From NCBI GenBank assembly GCA_030533445.1, contig CM060062.1:5309456-5373455 (forward strand): a stretch of 64,000 bases of DNA, given 5' to 3'. The notes under the pieces are model-generated. The model was not told the DNA's origin. It worked only from the letters and a program-made list of their open reading frames with translations, and ran no database searches. This DNA is from Cyprinodon diabolis (Eukaryota > Chordata > Actinopteri > Cyprinodontiformes > Cyprinodontidae). This document shows, in pieces, positions 1-11,497 of the stretch (within the stretch, counting starts at the first letter, position 1; each line of letters starts with the position of its first letter). The position numbers were made by a program, and so were the translations under genes.

Positions 1-3000
1 TTAATAATGATGTAATAGATTTGATGGATGATAAATTGAGAAATCTTATTTCATTGGTAAATCAATTTACTGCCCTACTTTAATGTAGTAAAAATATACA
101 TTTTAGGTCAATTCTACTTACGTTGAGTTCACTTTTTACAGTGCATGTGTTTCTCTGGAGCCTGTTAATAAAACTAAACTAAAGGTGTGACTCAGTGCGA
201 TGTTGACAGATTGGATCAACTTTAAATCAGATCTTCAAGCATCATGGCAGAAACTTATTTTGTTCATACTTTTACTGAATCCGAAAAATACCTCAGGTCT
301 AAAAATATTTGAACAATACTTCAAACCAGTGATTCAGGAGCCTTTTGTTTATTGTTAATAATTTCATAAAGATTCCCATAGGAACTGGTGAGAACTGGGC
401 TGAAATAAGCTGCTAAATATCGTAGCGTCTTCATCCTCAGACAGTTTCCTGTTAGTGAAGGAAAAACCATTAATGGATTATTCTGCTGATCATTGCAAAA
501 CCTTAGAGCAGGAAAATGTTTTCCCTTTTCAAACCAGACAGTTTGTTAGATGACCTTTAAACTGCAAAGAAATCCTACAAAATAATTGGCAAGAAAGGAC
601 AACTTAATTTGAACTCCGTCTGAAGTTTAAAAACCATTAAGATATCAAACATATATCTGGTTTCTGCAGTCAGGACCACAACAGCAAACACAAACAGCTT
701 TCCTTCTATGCTGCTGGATTGTTGAGCTGTGCAGCAGCAACTCCTCTTGAGGTCCATCTCTGCAGAGGTTGGAGCTCTTCAAATGGTCCAGAAGGTGACA
801 AAGGAAAATTCTTGGGCAACAGAAATTCAACCTACTGTGAGCTGGAGGCTCTAACCGGACCCCAAATTATGGAACCCACCAGGAGAAGAGCTTGAACAGC
901 AAACACGTCCAGCTGGACCAGAAACCTGCAAGTTTGGACGGACTTTAGGAGCACTAAGGTTTGGCTCTTTGGACAAAGAAGAAAACCAAATCTGGAAGGT
1001 TCTAGTGGTTTTCAGTGTTTCCAGAATGACCAGGAGATCCGACTTGAAGTTTTAGTGCCATCTTTATTGCATGGAGTGATGCTGCAAGCTGCTTTCTGGA
1101 AGCACCTTCAATTATTCACGTTTGAAGAAAAAAACGTTGAAGTTGTCAACAGGAACCGTATCTGTACTTGCACTTTTTGGGTTACTTTAAGTTTAAATTT
1201 TTCTGTTTTGTTGTTGTGTTTTTGTCTTAAAGTTCTGATCGGACAATAAATATCCTCTTTGAGCTTAAATACAGCTTTAAAAATATGCCCTCTCAACCTC
1301 TTTCACTAGATTTTTTAGCATCTTAAACCTGGTTTATGATCCAGCATCACAGATGGGAAAACTTACACCTTTCTACCTGGTTCGAAGATGTGGATCAGAG
1401 GAATATTAAACTTGATTAAATTAAACATTTAATGACATCGAACAGTGAAAACACAAAGGCACGCTCCTCCCAAGAACTGATTTATTCTCCCCAACAGAAA
1501 TCCAAATCAAAGCACACTTCAAGTACAAATTGTCGGTATGATTACAAACGTTCAATAAATTAACATCTTTCTTCATTCAGGCATTCTCAGTAGTTCACAA
1601 AAAAGAAAAGAACACCATAAAAAGCTCTTGAAAAAACAAAGAGTGAAATAAAAAAAAATGAATTTACAAAAACAACGGACAGACTGATGGTTTCTAACAT
1701 TGTCTGGAAAGAAACAAAAAATCACCCAAAGATTATTTTCAATGAAAATTAGCTCTGAAAGAAAAGGAGAACCTTAAATTATCTTAATGATCAGTGGATT
1801 TTCATCAGTAAGAGGAAACTTCTCCCAAAGCTAGAATCATAACTAAATCAATCTGATGTCTTGCTTTAAATCCTGGAAGTCTGCAGGATTTAAGTCTTAT
1901 CATTTTTTTTGAGAGAGATCTCAGGAAAAAAATGAATTCAAGCTTAAAAAATCAGGCAGAGCATCATTTGTCAGAGCTGTTAAATGCGAAGTACTGAAAA
2001 CGCTTAGTCTAACGGAAAAGAAAAGTCAAAAGATGGAAAAATAAGCTTTCAATGACAAAACAGGTGTGAATCGAGGTTTAGTTGGAGGTTAAAGAGGCAT
2101 CAGAAGCTGCTGATGTATTTAAAAACATGCTGGGAAGTTAAAGAGGATGCAGCCATGGTTCTGAAATGAACTCCAAGAAGAAATTAAACAACCAACAGGC
2201 CAATCAGGAATGCAGACTTCAGTCACCTGATGCTCTAAGCCCCATCAGACCTCATGTTTCCATTCACTTTTTCTCATAACTACAGTCACTAACCACCCAC
2301 AGCTAATCATTGCTCTTTCTTGTCAGTTTCTTCTTTACATTTGGGAAGCATTCATTACTTTAAAGACTTCTGCTGTTTGGGTTATTTTACTTTAAAGCTG
2401 GACAATAAATATAAACCTGCATGTTGATAGAACCAGAAAATGAATTAGCTAACATTTTGGTGCCATGCATTCAGACATCTCCAGAATGTGGCTGATGTGT
2501 TAAGTGCAATGTTTTAGAAGGTAAAGTAGTAATAAGGTGGAAAAACCTACAACTAACTTCTCCATCACCAAGCTGCAGACTGATTTCAGGCCAAAATGTG
2601 TTCAGATGGAAACAAGCACTCCATGTCTGGGGCCTGTTTGCACTGACCCCAAAGCATCAACTGTTTAATAATTACCTTTCTCTGTTGGATCCGTTTACCT
2701 GAACGCTTTATTAGCCCAACTGTTTGGTTTCCCTCTAAATTACTGGGAGGTATTGGCCCGAACTAAACAACTCTAAACTGGTTGAAGATCATGGTATGAG
2801 AGTCGAAGCACCCGGCTCTGCAGCAGAGCGTAGGCCTTGATTGGCTGCGATCCCCAGATAAACATCTGGAGCGGTGTCATTAATAACTGACCAGCAGAAA
2901 CGAAGTGGAGTCCAAACGGGTCAGAACAGAGAGTAGCTTTTAACATTTCAAGCTTCTTTAGTCTTGCTCAGACTTTCAGCCCTAAGATATGTTAAACACT

Positions 3001-5655
3001 AAATACATTAGTACAGTCATTAACATCCATTTCTTGCTTTGATAGGATAAGAAAAAATCTTTATCTGCTTGATTCTGCTCTTTCATTTCCTCCCTGGCAG
3101 CCAGACTTTTGTCTCAACCTTCAGATTAACAGTAATCCAGGCATCCATAAACTCAAAGTTCTTCTTTGGCTGCTTGTTAACTTTATAGATGAAAATCCAG
3201 CCAATGAATGCTCTGGTTTGCCTTATTCTTTCAGGTCTAAAATGTCCTCTAACAGTGAAGGGATGTCTGTAATGCTTTACAAAAGAAAACCTACGTAAAA
3301 AAACAACTTTTGAAATCGTAATCAGGCACTTTGTTACCAGCAGCATTTTTTGGAAATTCTGAGATAGACTGGGCTCTAGCTCCAGCAGGATTTTTCCCTA
3401 AAGCTGCTGACTCAGAGCAGATGATCTGCTGATGGAGCAACATGCAGGTCTTTGCTGGCAGCTGGGCCTGAAATAAACCCTCCAAGTTGTCTGATGTTTT
3501 TTCAAAAAGCTGCATATTAGAAAGCAAACTGTGAAATTTTTTATGGATTAATTAAGCATCCATCAAAGCCAGTTCTAATGCAGGATTTCTGGAGCATTGG
3601 GTCAAACAGTAAGAGCCGAAATGCCAGAGGAAGGTGTGTGGAGATGCTGACCTCATCACAAGCTGCAAAACATCTGCACTGACCTCACAATTCATTTCTT
3701 TAAATCGATCTTCACATGGAACGGATGTGGAGCAGTTAACAGCTAAACTGCAAATATTATTTTCCCTCCTAATGGGGTTTAACCAACAGGGTTTTCTACC
3801 GAAGAATTAAATAAAAAAATAACGTCTTTTCTTAAAGCAGCAGCGCTGGTGTCGTGTTTCACAGCAGGAAGCAGCAGCTGATTTCTAGGAGGTAATCCAC
3901 CATGCCGGACGTTATGAAACAAAGTAGCTGAGCTGAATGACAGAAAATGTAAAATCCCCCCCCAACATGCAAAAATGTCCACAACAATAGCAACCATGGT
4001 CGGAAGCTATGCCTAAGAAACATCCAAGGAGCCGAAGTGGTCGTCTTCCCTTTTGCTGGAGACCTGGTGGAGTCAGAGCGAAGTGTTAGAACAGATAAAG
4101 CCTGGAGGGAAGAGGCAGTCCCCTCACCAACCACAGAACCCCCCCACCCAGGATTACACAGAGATATGCAGCCGTGGATTAAGACAAGCAAGCAGTAAGG
4201 AGCCAAAGCCGAGAGTTTCTGTTAATTTAATCATGTGATTCAATATAAAACATCATGAAAAATGCAAGAAAGAAAGCAGAAAGAGTCCAGGCAAAGAGAC
4301 GGCACCGTCCATGCATTCAGCTCTCAATGTGCAGCAGGTCCATTCGTCTGTCTGGGACCACCCAGTGATCATCTGCTTGGTTCTAAGCTCTCCTAAAAGA
4401 ACTTAATGGACTCGTTAGGATGGAAGAAACAAAGCTGTAAAATGTTCCATCGTCTAAACCTGGAGCTGCATCTCATCACCCAAACAGAATAATCCTCCAG
4501 ATGTCTTCTGGTTCCGATTACTGATGGTTGGACCAGAAACAGCTTCAACTCATTACCCGGTCAGCGAGGAAGCGGTTCCACTGTGAAATGCTCATATCCA
4601 GAGTCAGGAGCTTCCTGCATGAACTCATGGATCACATTGAATATCCGAGGCCTGTTATTTCCAACTATATTAGTGGCCTGAAACTTTTGGTTCCATAAAG
4701 ATGTTCTCTGTAGAACAGTTAATGCTGACAACATATAATATTATTGAGAGATAATGTTTTTGTTGTCTGGGAAGCTGCTCTTTGGTTCCTGGTTGAGTTG
4801 GACCAAATTCCTCGCTACGTTCTGATTTTTTGAACAAACCTGAGCAGCCGTTTGTGAATCTACAAGCTCGATGGACAGACGGACGGACGCATCACAGGCA
4901 GAGGCAATAACTCTGCATTCCTCTCCTCCAAGTTGTCCCGGTTTGGATTTTAAACAAACTGCCATTCAATTGAAGACAACTGTGCAACTTACCCTGCAGG
5001 GCCTCCTAGTGGCCAATTAGGGGACACTTTTCTATGACATTGGTGCTGAACTGCAGCTAAGCTCCTTGTCCTGATCCAGTCCAGTCAGGAATCAAACTGA
5101 GCTGCAGTTCTAATGGCTTTCTTAAGATCAATTATAGAATATGAGTAAAGAAGAAGATAAGGCCACAGAAAATCTGGAAAACTACATATGAGGACCTCTT
5201 TAAAAAAAGGTCTGACAGCTCTTTGCTTTGATTATGTTGATGTCCAGGATAATGTGAACACAAACAAAGAAAAAAATGCTAAACTTGTGCTTCTCTCCTT
5301 CGGCTGTGATCAAGCTTTCAGATGGGAGGTGAACAGGTCGATTGCTAAAGAGATGCTGGAAGCTAAATGGTAAACTTTTGCTAATCTGGTAAAAAGGTTT
5401 CAGCTTGGATGGTTTCATCATCTGCAGTTGCAGGAAAAAAACCTTATAGTCATTAGAGACGCTGCAAAATCATTGTTCAACAGAGGGAAAAGGGACAGTG
5501 TGTAAGGCTACGGACGACCAACTCCATGGTGAGATGGGAAATGACTTAGAAAAACACCTCAAACTGAGAGCCACGCAGAGAGAGCAAACAGAGAGAGAGG
5601 AAACGTTTGACACAAAGAGAGCAGATGGGAGGAGAGCTCATCCAGTCGGCGCTGC
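1..5655. other. Region without a supportable coding gene; possible KIAA2013 3' UTR
   Basis: I see no exon with convincing coding character on either strand here; open frames are short and have low-complexity or random-looking composition. The region lies downstream of the minus-strand KIAA2013 coding sequence, so part may be its 3' UTR or a last small exon. A minus-strand AATAAA (TTTATT on plus, near 1480) could serve as a distant poly(A) signal, but nothing ties it to the gene. No clear tandem repeat, SINE or RNA gene was recognised. Confidence 0.4.
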
Positions 5656-7256
5656 TTATACCTTGCTCCTGAAGAGCGGCTTGGCGCCGGGGCCACAGTA
5701 CTCATTGTAGATGAGTTTAAACAGGAAGAGATGGAAGAGGGTGATGAGCGACGCCACGCTGAACCAGAAGAGGAAGGGAAGACCGGGGTACCGGTTTGCC
5801 ATGTGCTCCTCGTGGGCCAGAATGGCCTTGAGGTGCAGGGTATGGCGCAGGTCCTGCAAGTGGCGCAGGTCGGTGGAGATGTAGAGCAGCGGCGTGATGG
5901 GCTGGGTGACCATGACGGGGAAGGTGTGGCCTTTGACCTCAGATGTCAGTTCCACCGGCTCGTTCAGGCAGCCGGCCTCGCAGGCGTACAGCTTCACCGG
6001 CGTCTCCTGCTGCCTCACCGACACATGCAGGAAGGGCTTCCCCTCCCCGTCCAGCAGCACGGCCAGGTTGATCAGGTCCCGGTTGTAGTGGATCCCTCGT
6101 AGGGCGTAGCTGTTGTGCAGCACGTCTGGATCGGCCTGGAACTGAAGGTGGTTCTCTGTGAATTGGAGGCCACCAAAGCTGAGCACCATGCCCTGCATGG
6201 CTCCATGGGCGCCAGCAGCCACCAGCACCTTGCAACCTCTCTTCTGTAGGGTCAGAGTCCACAGGGTGACCAGCTGCAGGATCTGGGCGGTGCTGCTCAC
6301 CCTCTCAGGCCACAGGTTCTCAGCATGCATGGTTGCATGGCCGCTGAAACAGTGATCGGCATAGTTCAGGCTGGACTCGAGACGCGCGCGCTCTTCGCCA
6401 CTCAGCCGCCGGTCCAGCAGGGGAGCCATGGATGAGGACAGGATGTAGTACAGGGTGTTGTTCACAGTGCGGCCAGACGGCGTGTGGGAGTCCGTGATCT
6501 TTCTCATTTCAACACCTTAATTTGACAAAGAAGACAGAATTAATCTAGACAGTAATTAGTTTGTTTAAAGTCAAGAGCTCTACATTGAGACGTTTTTACA
6601 AATAAGAATAAATAAAAAAAATGATGTTCCGTAAAAATTTGAAAAATATCCACTGGACTTGGTTTCCAAGATTTGAAGACGTTTCGCCACCTCTCCAGGA
6701 AGCTTTCTTAATTCAAATGTCTGGATCCGCAGTGAGGTGTAGGTGTACTGTGGACAAAGTACATTCTTTTGAGGACCAGAATGTCCATATTCTGGATGAC
6801 TAGCTGAGTTGCTTTATATAGTAGCCGAACAAACCTTGTTTTTGCTTAGACAATATGCATATTGAAGTGGAGTACCAGGCCCACCTGCAATGCCTCATAT
6901 CTGTCTATGTCTCTGACAACCCCCACTTCAGAGACATAGACAGGTATGGAGCATTATAGGCTAACAAAAGGAGCCAAAGACCCCCGTTTCCAAAGGAGTG
7001 GACCCGTTAATCCGTTTCAATTTTCATGCTGAAAAAACAAAAACGAGGCTTTGTTGGGCTGCTGTATAAAGCCTGGAACTCAACGCGATTTCTGACATTC
7101 AAAATGAAAAAGCTTCCTGGATGTGAAGCGAAACGTCTTCAAACTTGGAAAAAGAGTCCAGTGATTTTTAAAATAACTTTTTTGGAATGAGTAAAAAAGT
7201 AGTTGTTAAAAAGTCTACTCAAGCAGTGATTTAATGTTTATTGAGCTGTAAAACCT

Positions 7257-7287
<31 letters not shown>

Positions 7288-10200
7288 ACAGTTACAGTAT
7301 ATGACAATATATTAAATTAAAATGTACCATTTACTGTATTATTACACGACCTCCAAATGACACGGCAAACTCAGCAGATGGAAAATAAAAGTATGTCTCT
7401 CAATGATGCCTATTTGTTTAAAACAACCTGGTTTTTGCTAAGTAAAGTTACTTAGAATGGATGGAGTAGATGGAAATATATAAAGGTAAACTGTTGGTCT
7501 AGAAGCACAAGATCTATATCCAGCCATTCAGCAAAGATCCTGCTACATGGCTGTACATCTTAATTTGGTATTTGACCAATTAGGGGAGCCCTTAAATGAC
7601 ATTAATTACTGTAAATTAAGTTGGAAAAACATTAAGAAAAAAGGTAAAAAGCTAATTGACAAGTTAAAAAGTTAATAAGCCTAGTTAACAATTATATTTA
7701 GGTTTATAAACTAAAAAATGTAAGTGCTGGTATCAGCATTAATGCCTCTAAGGTTATGTTGTACTAAAAAAATTGTTCTTTTTACTCCGAGTTTTTCATG
7801 AATTTCTTATATAAGCACTTTTGTTGTTTTTTCTTCTTTTGTTGTTTCAAATATATATATTCGGGCGAGTGGGCGCTTCTTGTTATTACACTGACATTCA
7901 TTTCAAATGACTGACAGTCATTTTTGACATCAACATATTCATATTTTTTGAATGTTACAAAGGTAATAAGGACTTGACCTGGATTCCAATAAATACTATT
8001 GGCTTGAAATTCTGATTTTTAAAGTATTTCACTGAGTGGGGCTATGTACTACTGCCACCGACAACTAAAACTGAGCTTAAAAGCACCTTGATACTGATTA
8101 TTAATCTGTTCAGTCGGCTTAAAGTTTACGACTTTGTGAAGTTTGGCTGAAACATTTGGAGCTGAATCACATAAAAAGCAGGAAATCCTGAGATTGTTCT
8201 GGATCCCTGAATTATAGAATATATGACTTTGCTGCAAAGATATGCTAACCTGTTGTCTTATTACCAAAAGTTTTTTTTTATTAAAGCAACACAGCTCTGA
8301 CCTAGCATTCTTTGATTTGCCCCATGATGGGGGGAGGATTGGATGGAAAACACTGATACTGTGGAGAGTCCCATTTACATATAGGCAGAATACTTTTTAA
8401 GGGACAGGACTAATTTATATGTTTCATCGTTGCTATGATACCTTGAAAAATATGGAGCAATTCTTTTCTATGTCTGCTTCTGTCTCCTTGAACCCCAGTC
8501 GGCCTCAGCAGATGGCCGCTCACACTGAGCCTGGTTCTGCTGGAGGTTTCTTCCTGTTAAAAGGGAGTTTTCCTCTCCACTGTCGCTACAAGCATGCTTA
8601 GTGAGAGGGATTGTATTTTAGTCAATGAGTCGATGCAATGACCTGGTTTTCCTTAGATAAAAAAATTTGAAACAATTTGACTTTTATGACCAGGTTGAAT
8701 TCTAGAGTGCTTTGAGATGACTTGTGTTGTGAATTGATACTATATAAATAAACTGAATTAAATTGAATTGCAATTATTCAGTGTAACATTAAACTATAAT
8801 AGGTCCAAATCATGTTGCCTTAATTTTGTATATCCCCTCCTTAAGAACCTTTACCATTTGTATATGTAGACCTCTTCCCCAGGATAAAGCCATTCCCATT
8901 TCTGATTCAGAAGAAAAAACTATCCTGACGTCTTTTCCATTACCAGAAGATTCAATTTCTATTCAGCACATCGGCTGCTCTACCCCTCAGTTTTAGATTG
9001 ATAACAAAAACCATTCGAATTGAAACAAGTTCTTCAGCAAGTTGTCTGCAATCTGTTAGTCCAACACTGTCATATTATTTAATTTAAAAAGTAGTGGGAA
9101 CTGGGCCGCACAGTGCTGCAGTGGGTAGCAACCAAGAAGGTTCTAGGTTCGATTCCTGGCCCGGGGTCTTTTTGCATGGAATTTGCATGTTCTCCGTCAG
9201 CATGCGTGGGTTCTCTCCGGGTACTCCAGCTTCCTCTCACAGTCCAAAAACACTGTTAGGTTGACTGTTAATTGGCTTCTCTAACTTCTCTTTATGTGCG
9301 AGTTGGTGTGCATGAATGGTTGTTTGTGAGAGACGGCAAGCAACGACGAGCCACCAGAACTGTCACAACGCTGCCACTGCCACAAATTGAGCTCAGCCCT
9401 GCTGTTGTTTGTCCTGTTTGTCTCTGTGTTGCCCTGCGATGGACTGGCGACCTGTCCAGGGTGGACCCCGCCTCTAACCCATAGACAGCTGGAGATAAGC
9501 ACCAGCACGCCTCGCCATCCCAGCAGGGATTAAAGCGTGACGTGAAATGGATGGATGGAAGTAGTGGGAACCAGGAACAAAAATTTTTTTTCTGGAAGAT
9601 GAGAGACAGCTTCCAATAATTTAACATTTTTTGAGAAGACCTTTAGAAAGATGCCCACTGAAAGCATACTAATGAGCTGAGACTTTGAGACAGCTTCTTG
9701 TTTGGTTCAGCAGATGGCCGCTCACACTGAGCCTAGACCTGCTGGAGGTTTCTTCCTATTAAAAGGCAGTTTTTCCTCTCCACTGTCGCTACAAGCATGC
9801 TTAGTTTGAGAGATAACCTTTGAGTCAATGAGTCGATGCAATCAACTGGTTTTCCTTAGATAGAAAACTTTTAATCAATCTGACTGGATGATCTGAACTG
9901 TAAAGTGCCTTGAGATGACATGTGTTGTTAATTGGTGCTATAGGAATAAACGGAATTTAATAGGTTCAGATCACTAAAACCCAGATTTAACTGTTGAGCT
10001 GAGCTCACCTGAGAAGAAAAGGTCATTCCAGGCCTGCTGGTGGTCCTGAACCAGGTCGTTCACATCCACCCTGACAAGCTCCTCCATCTCCTTCTTGGCT
10101 CCATCCCTCAGCTTGCTAAAAGTCCCCTCCAGCTTGGAGGACTCAATGGGCTCAGAGGTCCACACCACAGACAGGATGTTGTCAGAGTATTCAGATTTGG

Positions 10201-10966
10201 CAGGGACCTGAAACCTGCTCTTCAGCTTTCTGGTTACCACCACCACCATCACCACCTGGTTGTTCTCCACCTGCACCGTCCCGGAGGAAAGCTCCACCTC
10301 CCCGTCACCCACCATGTCGGTACTGGAGGAGAACCTGCTCTTTGGAGCCGGGCTGCTGGCTGAGATCTCCACTGGAGCGGGTCGGTCTGAGGGGTTGTTG
10401 ATGTGGATCCGTTGAAGGAATACGTTGGGTCGGCTCCGATGTGCGATAAACTCCTCCCGGATGGAGACGCAGTCCCTTGTGGACTGGACCGCGGCGGGTG
10501 AGGCGCACCGGACCGAGAGAACGGCTCCCTTCCGGAAGCGCAGCATGGTAGCCCGAGCCTCGGCCCGCCCGCCCATCAGATGAACCCCGATCCTTGGTGC
10601 ATGTTCGGTCTGATGGACCGGGGCAGAGCCGAGCTGCGTGGAAGATGCCACCCACAACCTGTTAGAGTCTATATCGATCAGAATATGGCCGTTTCCGGTC
10701 ACGAAAGGTGTGTCAAGCGGCTCCTCGGGGGATTTGTAGATCCCCTCTCCTCGCTCCACGACAGACCTCCACATGTGGATCTCAGTCTGGAGGCATTCCC
10801 CTGCTGCTCCTCCGGGCACCGAGGAGCCGTCCAGGAAACTCCACCTGCGCTCTGCCCCCAGGTACCAGTAGAAGATGAGGAAGAGGAGCAGCCCGATGAG
10901 GAGCCTCCGCGCCCAGCTGCTGGACAACAAGCCCGGGAAGCCCTTCAGTCTCTGTTGCAGCCACAT
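5656..10966 (-). CDS. kiaa2013: KIAA2013 orthologue, predicted two-pass membrane protein (2 coding exons)
   Basis: Coding exons on the minus strand are 10966-10009 (phase 1 end, donor GTGAGC) and 6515-5656 (acceptor AAG, codon completed as Gly320), giving 605 aa; the human protein is of similar length, about 630 aa. The first ATG is followed by a basic stretch and a hydrophobic segment (about residues 20-40, RRLLIGLLLFLIFYWYLGA), consistent with a signal anchor. A second hydrophobic segment lies near the C-terminus (LPFLFWFSVASLITLFHLF, then KLIYNEYCGPGAKPLFRSKV). The long middle part would be lumenal or extracellular. Identity rests on my recognition of KIAA2013 and on its position divergent from plod1, as in human. 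Its biochemical role is not established. The last codons overlap a donor-like site (AAG|GTATAAG), so a further small 3' exon that changes the final residues is possible. Confidence 0.85.
6629..7192. repeat. Foldback-type dispersed repeat, long divergent copy
   Basis: The left arm (about 6629-6720: ccactggacttggtttccaa, then ...gaagacgtttcgcc...) is the approximate reverse complement of the right arm (about 7090-7192: ...agcttcctggatgtgaagcg, then aaacgtcttcaaac...gtccagtg...). About 370 bp of unrelated sequence separates the arms. Related copies sit at 27341-27485, about 36845-37010 and about 45330-45715. This looks like a mobile foldback or MITE-like family; no transposase is visible. Confidence 0.55.
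8465..8768 (+). repeat. Dispersed repeat family A, copy 1 (LINE-tail-like, AATTG tail)
   Basis: Begins around cctcagcagatggccgctca and carries the shared core ctccactgtcgctacaagca; ends in an AT-rich stretch and AATTG-type tandem units. Four further copies occur in the window (9706-9961, 25588-26133, 30963-31660, 51658-51810). The oriented 3' end with short tandem units resembles the 3' end of an L2/CR1-type LINE or its dependent SINE; I cannot name the family. Confidence 0.6.
9102..9558 (+). mobile_element. tRNA-headed SINE, full-length copy with 13-bp target-site duplication
   Basis: A 457-bp insertion flanked by perfect direct repeats aagtagtgggaac (9089-9101 and 9559-9571). The head contains cagtgggtagca (A-box-like) and ggttcgattcc, an exact match to the RNA polymerase III B-box consensus. 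The 3' part (cctgcgatggactggcgacc and following) leads to an ATGG tandem tail. Partial copies lie at 28681-28862 (plus) and 35558-35910 (minus). The open frames here are by-products. Confidence 0.75.
9706..9961 (+). repeat. Dispersed repeat family A, copy 2
   Basis: Same core as the 8465 copy (cagcagatggccgctcacac; ctccactgtcgctacaagca; tgagatgacatgtgttg) in the same orientation, ending just inside the intron next to KIAA2013 exon 1. Confidence 0.6.
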
Positions 10967-11497
10967 TTTATGCTCAAACTACGGAAACCCGGATTACAGT
11001 CTGCGTGTCAACACGACACCATGGGTTCTTAGGGCTCTCTTTAAAGTCTTGCATTCACTTCAGGTGGCAGAGTCTGATCTGTAAACTATGTTAGCTCAGT
11101 GGTCCGGCTCTAGCAGACAGAGCTGCATCTAAGGTGCTGCATTTACTTTAATGCTCAGTTTCGTCTGCTCAAGGTGTTCCATTAAGTTTAGTTATCAGGC
11201 TCCACCAGGGAAGCTAGCCTAGCTACGTAGCTAGCACTAGAAACGAACTGTGCGGATAATTTGCTCGTCGCATCGTTTTAGTTCCCAGATCCTCCGCAGA
11301 GTCCGCTTGAAGGTCTAACAATATGTAACCTCCAGGATCACTGACTTGTTTTTGCTCTTCAATCCAAAAACAAATAACCTGACGTGGAAGTGGTCTCCAA
11401 CGGTTGACTTTACGGGGGGGGCGTCTTCTTCTTCCTGACCTGACAATAGTAGCTCTCTACCGCCACCAACTGGAGGCGACCCTCTTTTTGGGCATCG
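10967..11497. other. KIAA2013 upstream region
   Basis: This holds the presumed 5' UTR and promoter of the minus-strand KIAA2013 gene. CpG dinucleotides are frequent in exon 1 and immediately upstream. I see no TATA box or other decisive promoter element. From about 11420 a TTC-rich stretch and accgccaccaactggagg, a sequence like those near I-type LINE 3' ends, mark the start of mobile DNA. Confidence 0.35.

Larger units (their letters stand above)
6516..10008 (-). other. KIAA2013 intron 1, repeat-bearing
   Basis: A 3.5 kb intron bounded by GTGAGC (minus strand at 10008) and TTAAG at 6518-6516. It contains a foldback-type repeat, a poly(A) tract at about 7257-7284, two copies of a dispersed LINE-tail-like repeat and a SINE with target-site duplication, each listed separately. 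The rest shows no coding character. Confidence 0.75.

Noticed and set aside
1..5655. Search for a last KIAA2013 exon or another gene
   Set aside because: No acceptor followed by a plausible short terminal exon could be singled out by eye; left as an open question.
5731..6355. Open frames of 64-123 codons overlapping KIAA2013 exon 2
   Set aside because: Antisense or out-of-frame shadows of the real exon.
10040..11084. Plus-strand and other-frame open frames opposite KIAA2013 exon 1
   Set aside because: Shadows of the GC-rich exon; no family similarity, and the minus-strand frame has the recognised protein.
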